From Lates calcarifer (taxonomy: Eukaryota > Chordata > Actinopteri > Centropomidae), in NCBI RefSeq assembly GCF_001640805.2, contig NC_066853.1, positions 26,428,378 to 26,492,377 on the forward strand: 64,000 bases of DNA, read 5' to 3'. The notes beneath the pieces are model-generated. The model searched no databases. It was not told where the DNA came from and saw only the letters and a program-made list of their open reading frames with translations. Below are positions 39,454 through 58,696 of this stretch, in pieces; within the stretch, counting starts at the first letter, position 1; each line of letters begins with the position of its first letter. Both the position numbers and the translations under genes were made by a program.

Positions 39454-40896
39454 GTTGTTTTCCCTCTCCAAAAAAAACCCCAGCAGCTACAGCCCTCCCC
39501 AACTCTGCCTACATTAGCTACCTTTCTGCGATTAAAGCTCTTCCTCCGCAAGTCCTCATACAACATTCGCTTTGAAGTGAGGACGCAGATATTCGTAGTA
39601 TCGGCAAGTCACTGCTACAGCTTTAATACTGCTATTTAATATCCATCTTTCTCCTTCATCTCCGATTATTCGTCGACCCTACAGCAGTTCCGTGCCCCCG
39701 TCCCGACGCTGGCGCTGACGCAGTGACGTAATTGTGCAGACGATGCAAAAAGGAACCCTTTTATATTCAACGAAGAAAAGTCATATTTTGTTCAGTACGA
39801 GTTTGAGGATAAACACATTTTACATAGACTAATTACATGACGTATGCACCAACGCACACAATACGTGTTTATTCTCTGTGTTTCTTACAGGTTTGTCATT
39901 TTACATAATAAGACCATGTACATACCCTGTCCATCCAAAGGTCTCAGCCCCACATTAAAAAAAATCCTGTTATGATCTCCTCAGCTACACAGCAAACACA
40001 TTATAAGTTTTCCTTTATAGTTTAATATGACTTTATCTTAACTTATATATGTTACATTTTCTAGTTCTTTGGTTTCTTATAACTGGGAGCTTATGTGTAA
40101 AGATGGTTAACGTTCCAAGATGGTTTGTCTGATGGGGATGCAACATGTAAAAATTAAAAGGTAAAGCTGTTAATTGTGTCATAAATGACTAAATGTGTCA
40201 AGGTCCAAAGACTCACACTAATTGAGTTTCAAGTCATTTATCATGAGAGGTGTAAAACAAAAGTATGATAGTGATAAACTGTAAAATGTATTGTTTCTAA
40301 TGAAAAGCACATTTACTTAAATAAAAATACTAAATATAACACTATTCATATAAAAACACAAAATGAAACATGCTCTTTACACCCTTTGTTAACCATTCTA
40401 CGTACTCCTCCATCATTCACAACAGTGGTTTTCTGTGGTCTTGCAGATGCTCAGCAGCACATTTTTCCCCCTGAAAGCATATCAAACAATTAATTCAGAG
40501 ATACCTAATATTTTGGTTATGTCCTTGACTGACTTCTTCTGACAATGCAGAATCTTTGTGGTCTGATTTACTACCACTGCCACATCTTTGGTCCTCATGT
40601 CAAGAGGTTATATTCTCCAAAATGCAAATGTAACACACAGTATAAACTCTATTACATTTGCTGAGGTCTACAAGTCATATACTGTTCACTTAGTATGGAT
40701 GTAAATGAATTCAGCAATTCATAGCAGTTATCTGATTTCACATCACTCAAAATATGCCAATGTCTTAAATACTTTTGTATTTTACTACATAGACTCTTAA
40801 TTGTACACAGCTCTATGGTTTGGTCTTGTACCAGCCTCTAGGGGGCAACAGCTGCATAGACGTTAACACATCCATTTGCTAGAAGAAGACAGACTT

Positions 40897-40904
40897 TGAC
40901 GTCA
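40897..40904 (+). promoter_or_regulatory. consensus CRE (TGACGTCA) upstream of PPM1D
   Basis: A perfect palindromic CREB/ATF site 133 bp before the PPM1D start codon. The human PPM1D promoter is reported to use a CRE. Conservation here is suggestive, not proven. Confidence 0.6.
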
Positions 40905-40912
40905 ACGCGTTT

Positions 40913-40922
40913 GAGCATGCCT
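40913..40922 (+). promoter_or_regulatory. perfect p53 half-site (GAGCATGCCT) upstream of PPM1D
   Basis: The ten bases match RRRCWWGYYY exactly, nine bases after the CRE. No good second half-site was found within the usual spacing. PPM1D is a known p53 target in mammals. A single half-site is weak evidence on its own. Confidence 0.45.
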
Positions 40923-41036
40923 ACTACGCTCGAACATAAACAAAGGCAGGACGCAACGCTGGTACAAACTGTATTCTCCTGTTATTTTATATGCCAACAA
41001 TACCTAGAAATTGGGGAGCGACTTATTTTTGAAACA

Positions 41037-48107
<7,071 letters not shown>

Positions 48108-50177
48108 AACACACACAAACTCATCAGCCTGCTGCCTCCCACTGTCATCCTTGCCTCCAGTGGCATTCCTGTTCTCCTGCACATTCTTGCAACTCAAACC
48201 AACCTTACTCTACAGGATGTGGAAAGACTTGTCTTCTTGCTCAGCACCAGTACAATACTCGTTTGAAAACTTAAGAGTGCTCATTTTCACAAGACATCTC
48301 ATGTCTTTGTTTTAAAAATTCCTTCCTGAAATGCTGATTAAATGTGTCTTACTTCACCTCTCTCTGGTTGTAAGAAGTAAGTATAATAAGACTAATGATG
48401 CTGGTGTAAATATTATGCATTTTATAGTTGAGTATTGAGAAGTAAGTCAAACTGTTCATTTAAAACAAATATATATATTTTTTATACATTATTTTATTGT
48501 ATAATGATAAACATGAAAATCCCTTTTAGATGAGTGCCACCATAGCTTTCATCTCTGACTCCTCCTCACTCTTTCTGTATACCATTGTGTGCACACCCTG
48601 TGTTTAAGCATATTTCTGTATTTTTATTATTATCAACTTATTTAATCACTGGAGATTTGTCTTGAATATGAAGGTGCTGCTACAGTCACAAACCAGTAAG
48701 CTACTATATTGTGTATACTGATAGATAAATATATGTAATATGTGTTGGTAGCATGTTTTTTTTTCTTTGAGAGTACACAGTTGACCTAACCCACCTGCTC
48801 CCATGAGGTTTCACATAACAGAAGTTGTCTTTAGGTTTTAATTGCACAATGCATCTTAAGGGATAAATCCACGCCCCAGTCATCTTACATTGTTGTAATT
48901 TGTAATGAAGAATTACAGTTGTTTTTTTTGGTGACAACACTTCCTCAGAGCCTGCTCCATACACTCATATATCAGGTAGTGATTTTCTGTGTTTCCAAAA
49001 ATGCCTTTCAACAGCTCTGTGCTGAAGCTTTTGCGGGAGTTGGCATGTCTGTCTCTACAATTATGTGTTTTCCTCTGCATTTGTTGAACATCCATGTGGC
49101 TCTAAAATGAAGACTTCCTTTGGTTCAGAGGGACCGACATAAAACCTGTTGTTTACAATCAATGTTTCTGATTACTTTGTGCTGCCAGACTTCCACTGTG
49201 GCTGCACTGGAGGTATCCACGATGTCATGTTGTCTGTTGACCATACGTGTATGGGAATAAGAATAATGCTCCATCACGCGCATTTTGGACCCTACAGAGG
49301 GGATTGTCATGCATCACCACCATCCCGCCACCTTATTTTATCTTGTTTGCACCAAGATAATTGCTGTTGGTTATGTTTCAGTGAGGCTGTGGGAGAGGTT
49401 TCTATAGCACTCTCCTTACACAAGCCATTGTCCCTCCACACTGCAGCTGCAGTTGTATCTTTAGTGATGTATGCACAAGGCTCGCTTGTGAGTAAATACA
49501 CTCTGCATGGACTTTCTAAGAGAATATTTTTGCACTATTATGGTAACTGTTACTGTCTTTGAAAAGGGATTTTTTCCTTTGAAAATGATGAGAACTAGAT
49601 GACATGATTGGAGTCTAAAATGAAAACACAGTTAATGGAGAATTTCACTACAAATGATTAGATATTTTAACTTCAACACATAGAAGAGAATTTTCATTAA
49701 GCTGAGTAGAGTTTTCAGAACATGGTTGTGTCCTCTCTTACCTCTGATGATTTTGTTACATGACAGTGTATGATTCAACTGATAAACATTCACACAGAGA
49801 GGATACTGACCATTACACAGATAAGACCAATGTCTCAATCTTCGTAAAATCTTGTTACATGATGTATTTTCATTGAGCTAAGTGCAATTTCTAACAGGAA
49901 TTTGTAGCATTATGAATTGGTTCAAAAATGTACAATATTGATATTGACATTGAGGAATGATGTTATTGTGTGACATTTTCTCTATCCAAATACAGTCTTT
50001 TACTTTACATGGGATCCTTGTATGATTTTTATTCACTATTTTTGAGAAATCTCATAAATCTTAGTCTGCTCATTTACTCTGTTGAATAATGACATACATG
50101 ATTCTGATGGCTGTGTGAACAGCAAAAAAACTGCATGTGTACAGTGCAAATGTGAAAAACACTTACCTGGAAATAAA
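48108..50177 (+). other. PPM1D 3' UTR and downstream region
   Basis: Sequence after the stop shows an ATTAAA at 48337-48342 and an AATAAA at 50172-50177, candidate near and far poly(A) signals. A 137-codon open frame at 49149-49562 lies inside; it has no recognisable domain and I treat it as chance or UTR. Confidence 0.5.
50172..50177 (+). terminator. AATAAA, possible distal poly(A) signal of PPM1D
   Basis: Canonical hexamer about 2 kb after the stop, in AT-rich sequence. The nearer ATTAAA at 48337 is an alternative. Confidence 0.35.
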
Positions 50178-51526
50178 CATATTTAAATAACAACCTATCT
50201 GGACTAAAGTAATTACTGTGTTTTAAATCTTAATGCCCTCTGCTTGTTTTTGCTTTGAAGTGATAAAACTATAAAACAGTAGCGCACAACTGTTTTATGC
50301 TGAGGCTTAAAGCATGAGAGGATTTTGCTTGTATAGTCAGAGTTTTTCATCATCCCATTTCACAAATTTTCTTCCCATGCTCTCCTTTTTGCTTTTTAAT
50401 ATATTATATTTTTCATATTCAAAGCCATTCATATTTTTTGGCCCAGTCAAATCTGTCACTGTCCTCAAATAGTTGTGCATGGTGTTATAATGCTTTTATC
50501 TGTATTTTTCATTCAAAAAATATGGCTTTTCGTCATAGTTTATCTTGTCAGTTACACGTTTATTTTATCCTTTTTAGTACAGTTTTTCTCACCATTATCA
50601 CATTACTATGCCCTCAGACAAATCTATATTTTTCCATTGGGATCCTTAACTTGGCAAGATTAAACGAACGGGAAACACAGGGATAAATTGAGCTAACCTG
50701 TGAAAACATTGGAATGGTCCTTTAAGGCCGGGACACGGCGGATGTTTACAACGTAACTTCCGTTGTGTTTTTGCCAGACGTCAACAGTCAAGTTACAGTT
50801 TATGTGACCAAGGCTGCCGTCAGTAAGCCACAGTAAGCCTTCAAAATGAAAGCATAAAAATTGCCCCTTGCCACTAACATTGGCGTGAGTCAGCGAAAAC
50901 TTGCGAGAGACACTTGCCGAAATTTGCAGAGTGAAGACTATATTCACTCAAGGGATTTTTAGAGAGAAAATAGATCAGTGTAGTCCGCATTCAGCGATGT
51001 TTCACAATAAGGATTTTATTTTGAAAGCAGTTGCCGTAATGCATACTTTGGACAGCTTCCTGTGAACTCCTCGAATGTGATTTTTATGAGCGGGAATATT
51101 CATGGGGAAAGTAAAGAGAACCGAAACAGTTTGTGTTCGTCACATTGTCTTGTGTTCAGTGTTACCAGTTTAACCATGGGATATGGATACCGGTAGTGAA
51201 TCAAAGTAACGGTAGAAAACTTTTCTTGGCACGTTATCAGCAATAACCAGGCTAGCTAACAAGAGACAGTTTCAAATCTCACGTAGGTGACAACGTCAGA
51301 CTTAGACAGACACGAAAAAGGGAAATAATGTTTGTTAACCTGTTGACAAATTCTTGACAGTGTGTGTTCGTTAAGCTTGTGAGTTAATGACTTGCAGTAG
51401 TTAACGTTAACTAGGGCCTTATTAACATTACACTCAACGTGTTCCCCTATAAAATGTGATTTAACAGACATAGAGTTTCTCCTGTTTTTTTTTTTAGAGT
51501 TATTTCTGTGAAGCCGGGACAGGAAC
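50178..51526 (+). promoter_or_regulatory. intergenic region and putative BRIP1 promoter / 5' UTR
   Basis: This is the space between PPM1D and BRIP1. CpGs increase from about 50.7 kb. A T-rich tract ending in AG at 51496-51497 looks like a splice acceptor 29 bases before the ATG. An upstream non-coding exon 1 is therefore likely, as in human BRIP1. The first exon itself was not located. Confidence 0.5.
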
Positions 51527-54500
51527 ATGGCTACATCATCAGTGGAATACACCATTGGGGGGGTGAACATCAGCTTCCCCTGCAAGGCTTACCCATCCCA
51601 GCTGGCAATGATGAATTCAGTGAGTAACCACTCTAAACTAATCAGTCAAATGCTTGCACATGGGCCTGTCATGAATTGTGGGGAGTTATTTCTTTGTCAT
51701 GGTAGTAGTACTGTAATTATATTACACTTGTAAATCAGAAACAGAATTATAGGTCAGCAAGTTATGTGACACAGTTCAGGCGGTTCAGGTTTCATGTGCA
51801 GTGTGTGTTCGTGATTGGCTCATTAGTGATGATTTTAGCCCTTTAAAATACACCATCCAAACCATGGGACACTGATGATGGGCCTGATAGTGCTGCTTAA
51901 GGTGTGTTTTGATCTGTAATATATTTACAGCCTTCACACAACATTGACAGCATGTTTGAAAATTATAACTCTCCTGCTCCTATCAGAGCAAGAATTAAAG
52001 GATCCTTATATCACTGCAGCAGCTGTTGACACATAATTGCTTCAGGCTTGTGGCTTTGACTCAAAAGTGTTTTCCACACACACAGATCTTCCACAGGCCA
52101 TATATTCCCATCTTGTGCCAGAAATTGGTGAGACAAAACAGTTACATTACTACCATGTCTGTGTCTCTGTAACTTTGGTTCAGTAACCTTTATACTCATT
52201 CTGACTTTTCAGTTATATGCAAATACATTTCATGTCAGTTTATGTTAGTAGAGGAGGTGCTCTCAGAAGAGGTGGATTTTTGAAATTCTAGATAGACGGG
52301 GATGCTCTTGCTCTGATAGCAGAGACAGATGAGAAAATGTTCAACTGTCTCAACTGCCTTGTGTTCAGGGATAGTAATAATAATACATACAATTTCTATA
52401 GCACACTCAAAGACGCTTAACAATATAAAAAAAGAAAAGAGAAACAGCAAAACGAAATAAGTAAATTAAATAAAGTGACTGTTGTAACTATGCAAGTGCC
52501 AGGTTGAACAGGTGGGTCTTGATTCATGATTTGAAGATCTATAATGAGTCTTGTGTTCCTGATGTGTTGTGGAAGGGAATTCCGGAGGTTAGGGGCAGTG
52601 GCAGTGAAGGCTCAGTCCCCCAAGATTTGGTGCTTGGTTCTGATGATGGGAGTCAGGAGGTTGGAATATGGCAATACCAGATGATGTTCTCTGGTGAAAT
52701 GCAGTGGCTGAGAAGAAGTATGAGCCAGTATGCAGTGGATGTGCAGGAGGGATGGGTGCAGACCCAAAGTCTATAATCTGTAGTAGGGATAGACCGATTA
52801 TCAGCCGGGCCGATTATCAGTGCAGATATTCGGCTTTTTTGACGCATATCGGCATCTGCCTTTTTTTTTTTTTCCGATGGCCAATAAGAGATCAATTTAA
52901 CACTGGGTTATTTTGGCTCTGATGCAGCCGCTACTCTGTCTCCAGCATTGTCCCACCCACAGCACCATCTGATTAGTTACATGCAGAGCCATGGCATGGG
53001 TAACAGCCAATCAGCAGTGAAAGCTGTGCATGCACAGTGCTCACACACACATGATGGAGAGGAGAAAAAGTTTTGCCGGGTGGAGAAGCTCCGAGCTAAG
53101 AGATGCTGCTGACCCTGGGAACTCCCTGAACTTTTTGTTTTTGTTTGAACTTAAAACAAAGATAAGTGAAAGATAAAATAACATTTCAGTTATATTGAAA
53201 TTTTGGAAAACTTTATTTCCTGTAGAAAACTTTAGGGAGCTATTTATTTGTTTAAGTTTTCATTTAACTTTATAAGACATGCTGCTGAGCCTGGGAGCTC
53301 CCTGCACTTTCTGTTAGAATTTTAAAACAAAGATGTTTATTGTCTAAGATAAAAAAAACCTTTAACATGTTGCAAATATGAAAAGCTGTTTAATAAACAT
53401 ATGCTTAAAGGCATTTAAACAAAGTTATGTGTTGGAGTTTGTATTATTCAAAATTTTGACGCCAATATTTTCACTTTTACTGCAAATAAATCTCGGCTCC
53501 AAATATCAGTTATCGGCCTCCTTGACTGCTAATAATCGGTATCGGCCCTGAAAAAACCATATCGGTCTATCTCTACTCTGTAGGCAGCTTTAGTGACTTG
53601 AATTTGATTCTGGCAGCCATGGGTAGCCAGGGGAGGTCAGTGAGGAGTAGAGTGACATGTTCCCTTTTAGGGTGATCAGAGATCAGACACATTTTGAGAG
53701 ATTTAAGAATTTCACTCTCCATGAAGGGAGGTCTACCTGAAGGGCATTGCAGTAGTCAAGGCAAGAGGTTACCATGGCCCGTACCAAGAGTTGGGTGGTG
53801 TACTGAGACGGGAGAGGCATGATTTCTGTATAGTGCAACACTACATGACCACGAGACAGATGTAGCATGGTCAGAGAAGGATAGGGGGTCATTAACAGCA
53901 GCACCCAGGTTTCTCACGATGAAGGAGATGAAGAGGTGATTTTGATGTTGATATTGTGATGGATAGATTGATTGGCTGGGATGACTAAGGGTTCAGTCTT
54001 AAAGAGATCTAGCTGAAGGTGGCGTTTCTTCATCCATATGGATGTGTCAAGCCAAGACTGTGGGGTCATCTGATGGGAACAACAGGTATAGAGCTGTTTC
54101 AGTAGAGTAGCTGCTGTTAAAGCCAGACTGATTTGAATCAAAGAGCAATTCTGAGACCTGTTTGGAAACGGCCCTTTAGATGGCATGGATGTAACAAAAC
54201 TGGTTGATAGCTCTCAATTTGATAAGCGTAGCATAAAGGTTTTTGAGTGGAGTTGTTACCCCAGTCTATTTCAGTGTGGTCATTTGCCATTTTCTGTGCT
54301 CACTTCTTTGTGAGAATGTACCCAGCTGTTGATTTTGGCAACCACCTTTGATATATCTGATGAGTGTTTTCTTTTTGTTATCCTCTTCCCTTGCATGGCC
54401 TTGTCTTTACTCTGCATATTGACAGATAGCTCTACCTCAATCTTAATGGCAACTTGCAATCAACTCTGACCCATGTGTGTGTTTTTTTTGCATGAACTAG

Positions 54501-57500
54501 AACTTGAAATGACACACAGGTGCCCAAGAAATATTTAGTATACAAGTGTTGTGACAACCTAAGTGACTAGTTTTCACTGCAGTTTACACCCTCAGAAACA
54601 CCCCTTTCACAGTCTACTCACCGCTTTGTTCCCAGTTCACAATCCCCTCCTTTATCTGTCATATAGTCTCAGAGGAGAGCAGGAGAGAGTAGAACAAAGC
54701 TACATGGAACAACATGCTTTATCTGTGCAGTAAACCACAGTAAGGTTTAAACCCTGGAAATAACTGGCTGGCACCCCTAATAAATTAATAAAACGTAAAC
54801 AGAAGTCAGACTGTTGTAGTGTCCATTTACTTTTGAACCCTTGCAATTTGGGCACTATGTGTTGAAGGGACTATATGTTTACAACACAGTTCTTTGATGT
54901 AAACCTACTTAAATTAATGCTGAGATTTGGTACTTTAAAGTAGGAGTAGTAGAAAAAAATGTGTAACTGCCCAAATACTTACATCCTGGACTATTTGTGT
55001 TCCCAAACTGTATGACCACAACTACAAGTAACTTCCTGTTGACTGATTTGTCTGTCTCACTGATAGTTGGTATGCAACTACTTATGTTTTGGAATGTGTA
55101 TTGAGGTGTTATCTTTAAAGCAGTGCAAAGAGAAGGTGCAGATACCCTCAGAATGAAGCAGAACTACTACCACCTGAAACTGTCTAAATGTACAGTGGAT
55201 GTAGATTTGGCATTCAGTAATTGTGTTTACAATTAATCACACTTTAAAGACAGTAGAGCTAAACTGGCAGGCAGTTAACTAACAGTGTAAATATGAATGT
55301 ACTTTATCTGCAGATTGTACGAGGGCTGAACTATGGGCAGCACTGTTTGCTGGAGAGTCCCACAGGAAGTGGGAAGAGCTTGGCCTTGCTCTGTTCTGCT
55401 TTAGCCTGGCAGAAGGCTCAGTTTGGTAAGTATGCTCTGACTGAGACCAACAAAATAAACAAAAAAAAGTAGTATGTAGGCAAATAGGTGGCGGTATCCT
55501 CAAACAAAATAAAAAAACTCTGGTGCATAGATTAATTACAGTCTTATCTTACACAGATTTTCACTTCTTTGTGTTCTTTTCTCATAAATTACTCCATAAA
55601 AACTAAACTAGATGAAATATTCCAATATCTATATAATGACGCAATGTGTCGTAATAACATGGTATACTGTAATTTAGATTTAGATGTTTTCCTGAACTTA
55701 AGACAATCAACTGTTTGGTGACCATATATCCTTACTATAGATAATTTTCTTTCTCACATTTTTTTTGCTTGAAAATATATTTTGAACTTGTCCCACATAC
55801 AGACTGAGAGTCACTTTGTCACTGTTATGTCTGTGTTCATTATATGATGACAGCTAAACAACAAGAACGAGGAAGCCCAGTGGGAGACAAGAGCCAGTCA
55901 GATAAAAACTCTGAGGGCTATAAGAAGTCAGATGTCACCACCTGCTGTCAGTGTGTGTGCCACAGCAGAGCCAGTGGGACCTCAGCTACAGCAGCAGTCA
56001 AACCCGTTGTTGTGGACCTCTCTGTGTCACTGTGTAAAGAGATGGCACAGCAGCTGGCTCCAGCACCTGAACATAGTAAGTATCTTTCAGTCTCTCTTTT
56101 GTTTGTGGTGCCATTTGAACACATCCATCACACATTTTTTTTTTTTCACGAGCATATCTTCCTTTTGGATTATCTCTTAGTACAATAGTAATTGATAATT
56201 CAAATTAAGAGACATTCTTTTTTATTTACATTTACTTGTTGTGGTGCCTCTAGGAAATATTGAGATAAAGTAGGTGGATACTGGCAGATTGATTATTTAT
56301 TATTTATTTTGTATTTGTAATCTATTTAAGATTCAAGATTCAATACTTCATTGCCACACAATGTAGTTGTTTAGGAGTTTGCTTCAATGTGCTCATGACG
56401 AGACAACACAGTCATACCATAACATATAATAAGAAAAACAAAAACACATAACACATGCCCCCCCCCAGTGAAATATTACATACATCCATGGGTATACAGT
56501 AAGATCAAGAGGGAAGTAAACTGTCAGGTATTTAAAATACTGTAAGATACAGAAAACAGTAAGAAATAGTATAGAATAAGAACTAAAATAAAAATCAAAT
56601 GAAGTGTCAGGTGCTTTGAAGTACAATACAATATAGTATTCCAAAGTTGAACGTAAAATTGAAAATACAATCATAGATGAATCATTCAATGAATCATTAC
56701 ACCGGTACTCAGCAAGACAACCAAGATATTTCTAGATTAATATAATGACATATTGTTGCAGGGGTAGGCCCTTAAAATATTTTGATATTTTGGAAATTAT
56801 TTTATACCTGTGCTAATGACTTTGCCTCATCTAACTGTTCTCCTGCCTGTTTAAAACTCTATATCCTGTCCTCAGAATTAAGAGGGGACCTTGTCTTCCC
56901 TTGGACCTTTATACATGGTTATGATTTAGCTGAGGGCTAACCAGCACTAAGGCATTTATACACTTAATTTCTGTTACTATATACAATCCAGACTTTTTTG
57001 TGTTGCTTTAGTGCTGTTACAAGAGGAGTCGCAGCCCAAGAAACAGTCTATAGCCTCTCGTCTGTCTGAGAAGTTACAGTCTTCCCTCAGCTCTGACTCC
57101 AAGAAAGATGATGACTTCCAGCCAGACAGGAAACGCATTCGCACTGCTGAGCACAAGGTAATCATAGATGCTTTGTATATACAGTGCATTTGGTGTATTC
57201 AGACAATGACAAAGTGAAAACTGAATTTATCAAAAAGGAAAAACTAAAAAAAAAAAAAAAATTCTAATATACTTGAGATTTAGCTGAGCCCCCCGCCCCC
57301 ATTTCCTCTTGATCATCTTTAAGATGTTTTTAGGATTGATTGATTTTGTAGAGGCTCAGATCTGGGGAAGGCTACAAAAAACTTTCTTCTGCATTGAAGG
57401 TTCCCATGAGCACAGCGGCCTTGAGACAATTTTGGTAAGAGAGGTTACCAAGAAGCTGATGGTCACACTGACTGAGATCCAGAGACCCTGTGTGGAAATT

Positions 57501-58696
57501 GGAGAAACTTCCAGAAATATAACCTTCTGGCCACCAATCTGGCCTTAATGGCAGAGTGGCCAAACAGAAGCCTCTCCTCAGTGACAGTTTGCAAAAAAGC
57601 ACCTGAAGGACTCTGACTGTGAGAATCGAGTATCTCTGGTCTGATGAAACCACATTTGAACTGTTTGACCTCAGTTTCATGTCTCTGGGAAACTAGACAT
57701 GATACTCAGAGTTGGTTGTCCTTCTGGAAGTTTATCCCATCTTAACACAGGATCTCTGGAGCTCAGCCAGAGTGACCATCAGGTGCCTCTCTTACCAAGG
57801 CTGTCTCCCCTGATTGCTTAGTTTGGCTGGACAGCCAGCTTTAGAAACAGTCTTAGTTGTTCCAAAGCTCCTCTGTTCACTGTGCTCTTGGGAACCTTCA
57901 GTGCAGCAGATGTTTTTGTAACCTTCCCTGGATCTGCGGCTCGACACAATTCTGTCTCGGAGCTCTGGAGGTATTTCCTTCAACTTCATGGCCTTGGCTT
58001 TTGCTCTAATCTGAACTGTCAGCTGTGAGACCTCATATAGAAAGGTGTGTACCTTTCCAAAACAGGTCCAATTCATTGAATTTAACACAGATGGACTCCA
58101 GTCAAGGAGCAAGTGTCAAGTAAAGGGTCTGAATATTTCAGTGTGATATTTAAGTTTTCCCTTTTCAATAAATTTGCCAAAATTTCTTATGTGGTATTGA
58201 TTGTAGATTGACAAGGGGATTTTAAAAATTTTAACATAAGGCTGCAACATTACAAAATGTGGAAAGACTTTCTGAATACACTGTACTGTTGTACGTTTGT
58301 ACTGAATTTACCATGCATTCAACAAGTATCAATTTTTTTCACATTGTTATGTATTAGAGAGGAAAAAGTGAAATAATACATAGACATAAGTATTCAGACC
58401 TTTTGTTATGACACTTTAAATTTAGCTCAGGTGCAAAGTTTTATGTATCAGATGCAAGAAGACCAGAGACTGTAATCGCTGCCGCAGGTGCTTCAGCTTT
58501 AGTTGGAGCACCTGTAAAGGTGATTTGCAGTTCACTGAAATAAAGTTTGTGTGTTCCTCAGAGCCGGAAAAAGCAGCGTCTGGAGCAGGGAGTGGTCTTC
58601 ATAGATGATGAACCAGAGCTGGCAAATGAAACCTCGAGTCAGAGTTGGGCCACAGAGCCAAACAGCCTTGCAGCCGGTTTTTCTTCAGCATGCAGT
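51527..58696 (+). CDS. brip1: BRIP1 / FANCJ DNA helicase, first five coding exons (236 aa, 3' part outside window)
   Basis: BRIP1 is an iron-sulphur superfamily 2 helicase (5'-3') that works with BRCA1 and the Fanconi pathway in nuclear DNA repair. Coding exons seen: 51527-51619, 55314-55425, 55854-56075, 57012-57157, 58562-58696, all with GT-AG sites and matching phase. The N-terminus [20 protein letters not shown] carries the Q motif with Q25. Exon 2 carries Walker [14 protein letters not shown], with K52; both sit at the same residue numbers as in human FANCJ. A Cys cluster CCQCVCH (99-105) parallels human CCCACH. A basic stretch [10 protein letters not shown] followed by SRKKQR (182-197) fits the known nuclear localisation signal region. 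The next exons (Fe-S cysteines, DEAH box, motifs III-VI) were not found up to 64000, so the gene continues right of the window. Confidence 0.95.
52370..52783 (+). repeat. teleost interspersed repeat, left part (split by a hAT insertion)
   Basis: Sequence such as 'tagcacactcaaagacgctt', 'gatttgaagatctataatga', 'ggaagggaattccgg' and 'gtgaaggctcagtcccccaa' is a repeat I recognise from many fish genomes. It is interrupted at 52783 and resumes at 53576 with 'ttgaatttgattctggcagc'. It lies in the first BRIP1 coding intron. Confidence 0.6.
52784..53575. mobile_element. non-autonomous hAT-type element, nested, with 8 bp target duplication
   Basis: Inverted termini are TAGGGATAGACCGATTAT (left) and TAGAGATAGACCGATATGG (right, reverse complement). 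The flanking 8-mers are ATCTGTAG and CTCTGTAG, 7 of 8 matching, as expected for hAT. Subterminal GATTATCGG/ATATCGGC motifs repeat at both ends. No transposase frame. It interrupts an older interspersed repeat, so it is the younger insertion. Confidence 0.85.
53584..54190 (-). mobile_element. remainder of the split repeat plus LINE reverse-transcriptase fragment
   Basis: On the minus strand two broken frames read a non-LTR retrotransposon reverse-transcriptase C-terminal region: [20 protein letters not shown] (about 54030-54090) and then [20 protein letters not shown] (about 53745-53805). The phrase LDYCNAL is typical of L2/Rex-like fish LINEs. Frameshifts and stops make it non-functional. The leftmost part continues the repeat split by the hAT insertion; the boundary between the two is not sharp. 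Confidence 0.7.
56323..56480. repeat. probable interspersed repeat tail (AAGATTCAAGATTCAATACT)
   Basis: The AAGATTCAAGATTCAATACT start followed by 'cattgccacacaatgtag' resembles the 3' tails of fish LINE/SINE families. It is short and diverged. Confidence 0.4.
57182..58283. mobile_element. Tc1-like element containing its transposase region in both orientations
   Basis: Ends are CAGTGCATTTGG (left) and, inverted, CAGTGTATTCAG (right). TA flanks both ends (57180-57181 and 58284-58285), giving 1102 bp. Between them the same transposase segment occurs twice. On the plus strand near 57352-57525 it reads 'gatctggggaaggctacaaa' and 'tgaaggttcccatgagcaca'. On the minus strand near 57705-57955 it reads 'gatccagggaaggttacaaa' and 'tgaaggttcccaagagcaca'. 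Both are broken by deletions and stops. It lies in BRIP1 coding intron 4. Confidence 0.8.
58330..58495. mobile_element. internally deleted Tc1-like fragment
   Basis: 'acataagtattcagacc' and 'tttagctcaggtgc' (5' flank type) are joined to 'actgtaatcgctgccgcagg' (3' end type of the same fish Tc1 family), implying a large internal deletion. It lies just before BRIP1 coding exon 5 (58562). Confidence 0.6.

Larger units (their letters stand above)
39454..41036. promoter_or_regulatory. bidirectional promoter region of APPBP2 and PPM1D
   Basis: The two start codons diverge, 1583 bp apart. CpG and CRE-like sequence is dense near 39660-39740 (GCTGACGCAGTGACGTAATT), on the APPBP2 side, and again at 40880-41036, on the PPM1D side. 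The middle (39.8-40.8 kb) is AT-rich with no gene visible. Two candidate factor sites on the PPM1D side are listed separately. Confidence 0.6.

Noticed and set aside
49149..49562. 137-codon open frame downstream of PPM1D
   Set aside because: Cys/His-rich but with no recognisable domain or splice context; most likely 3' UTR or intergenic sequence.
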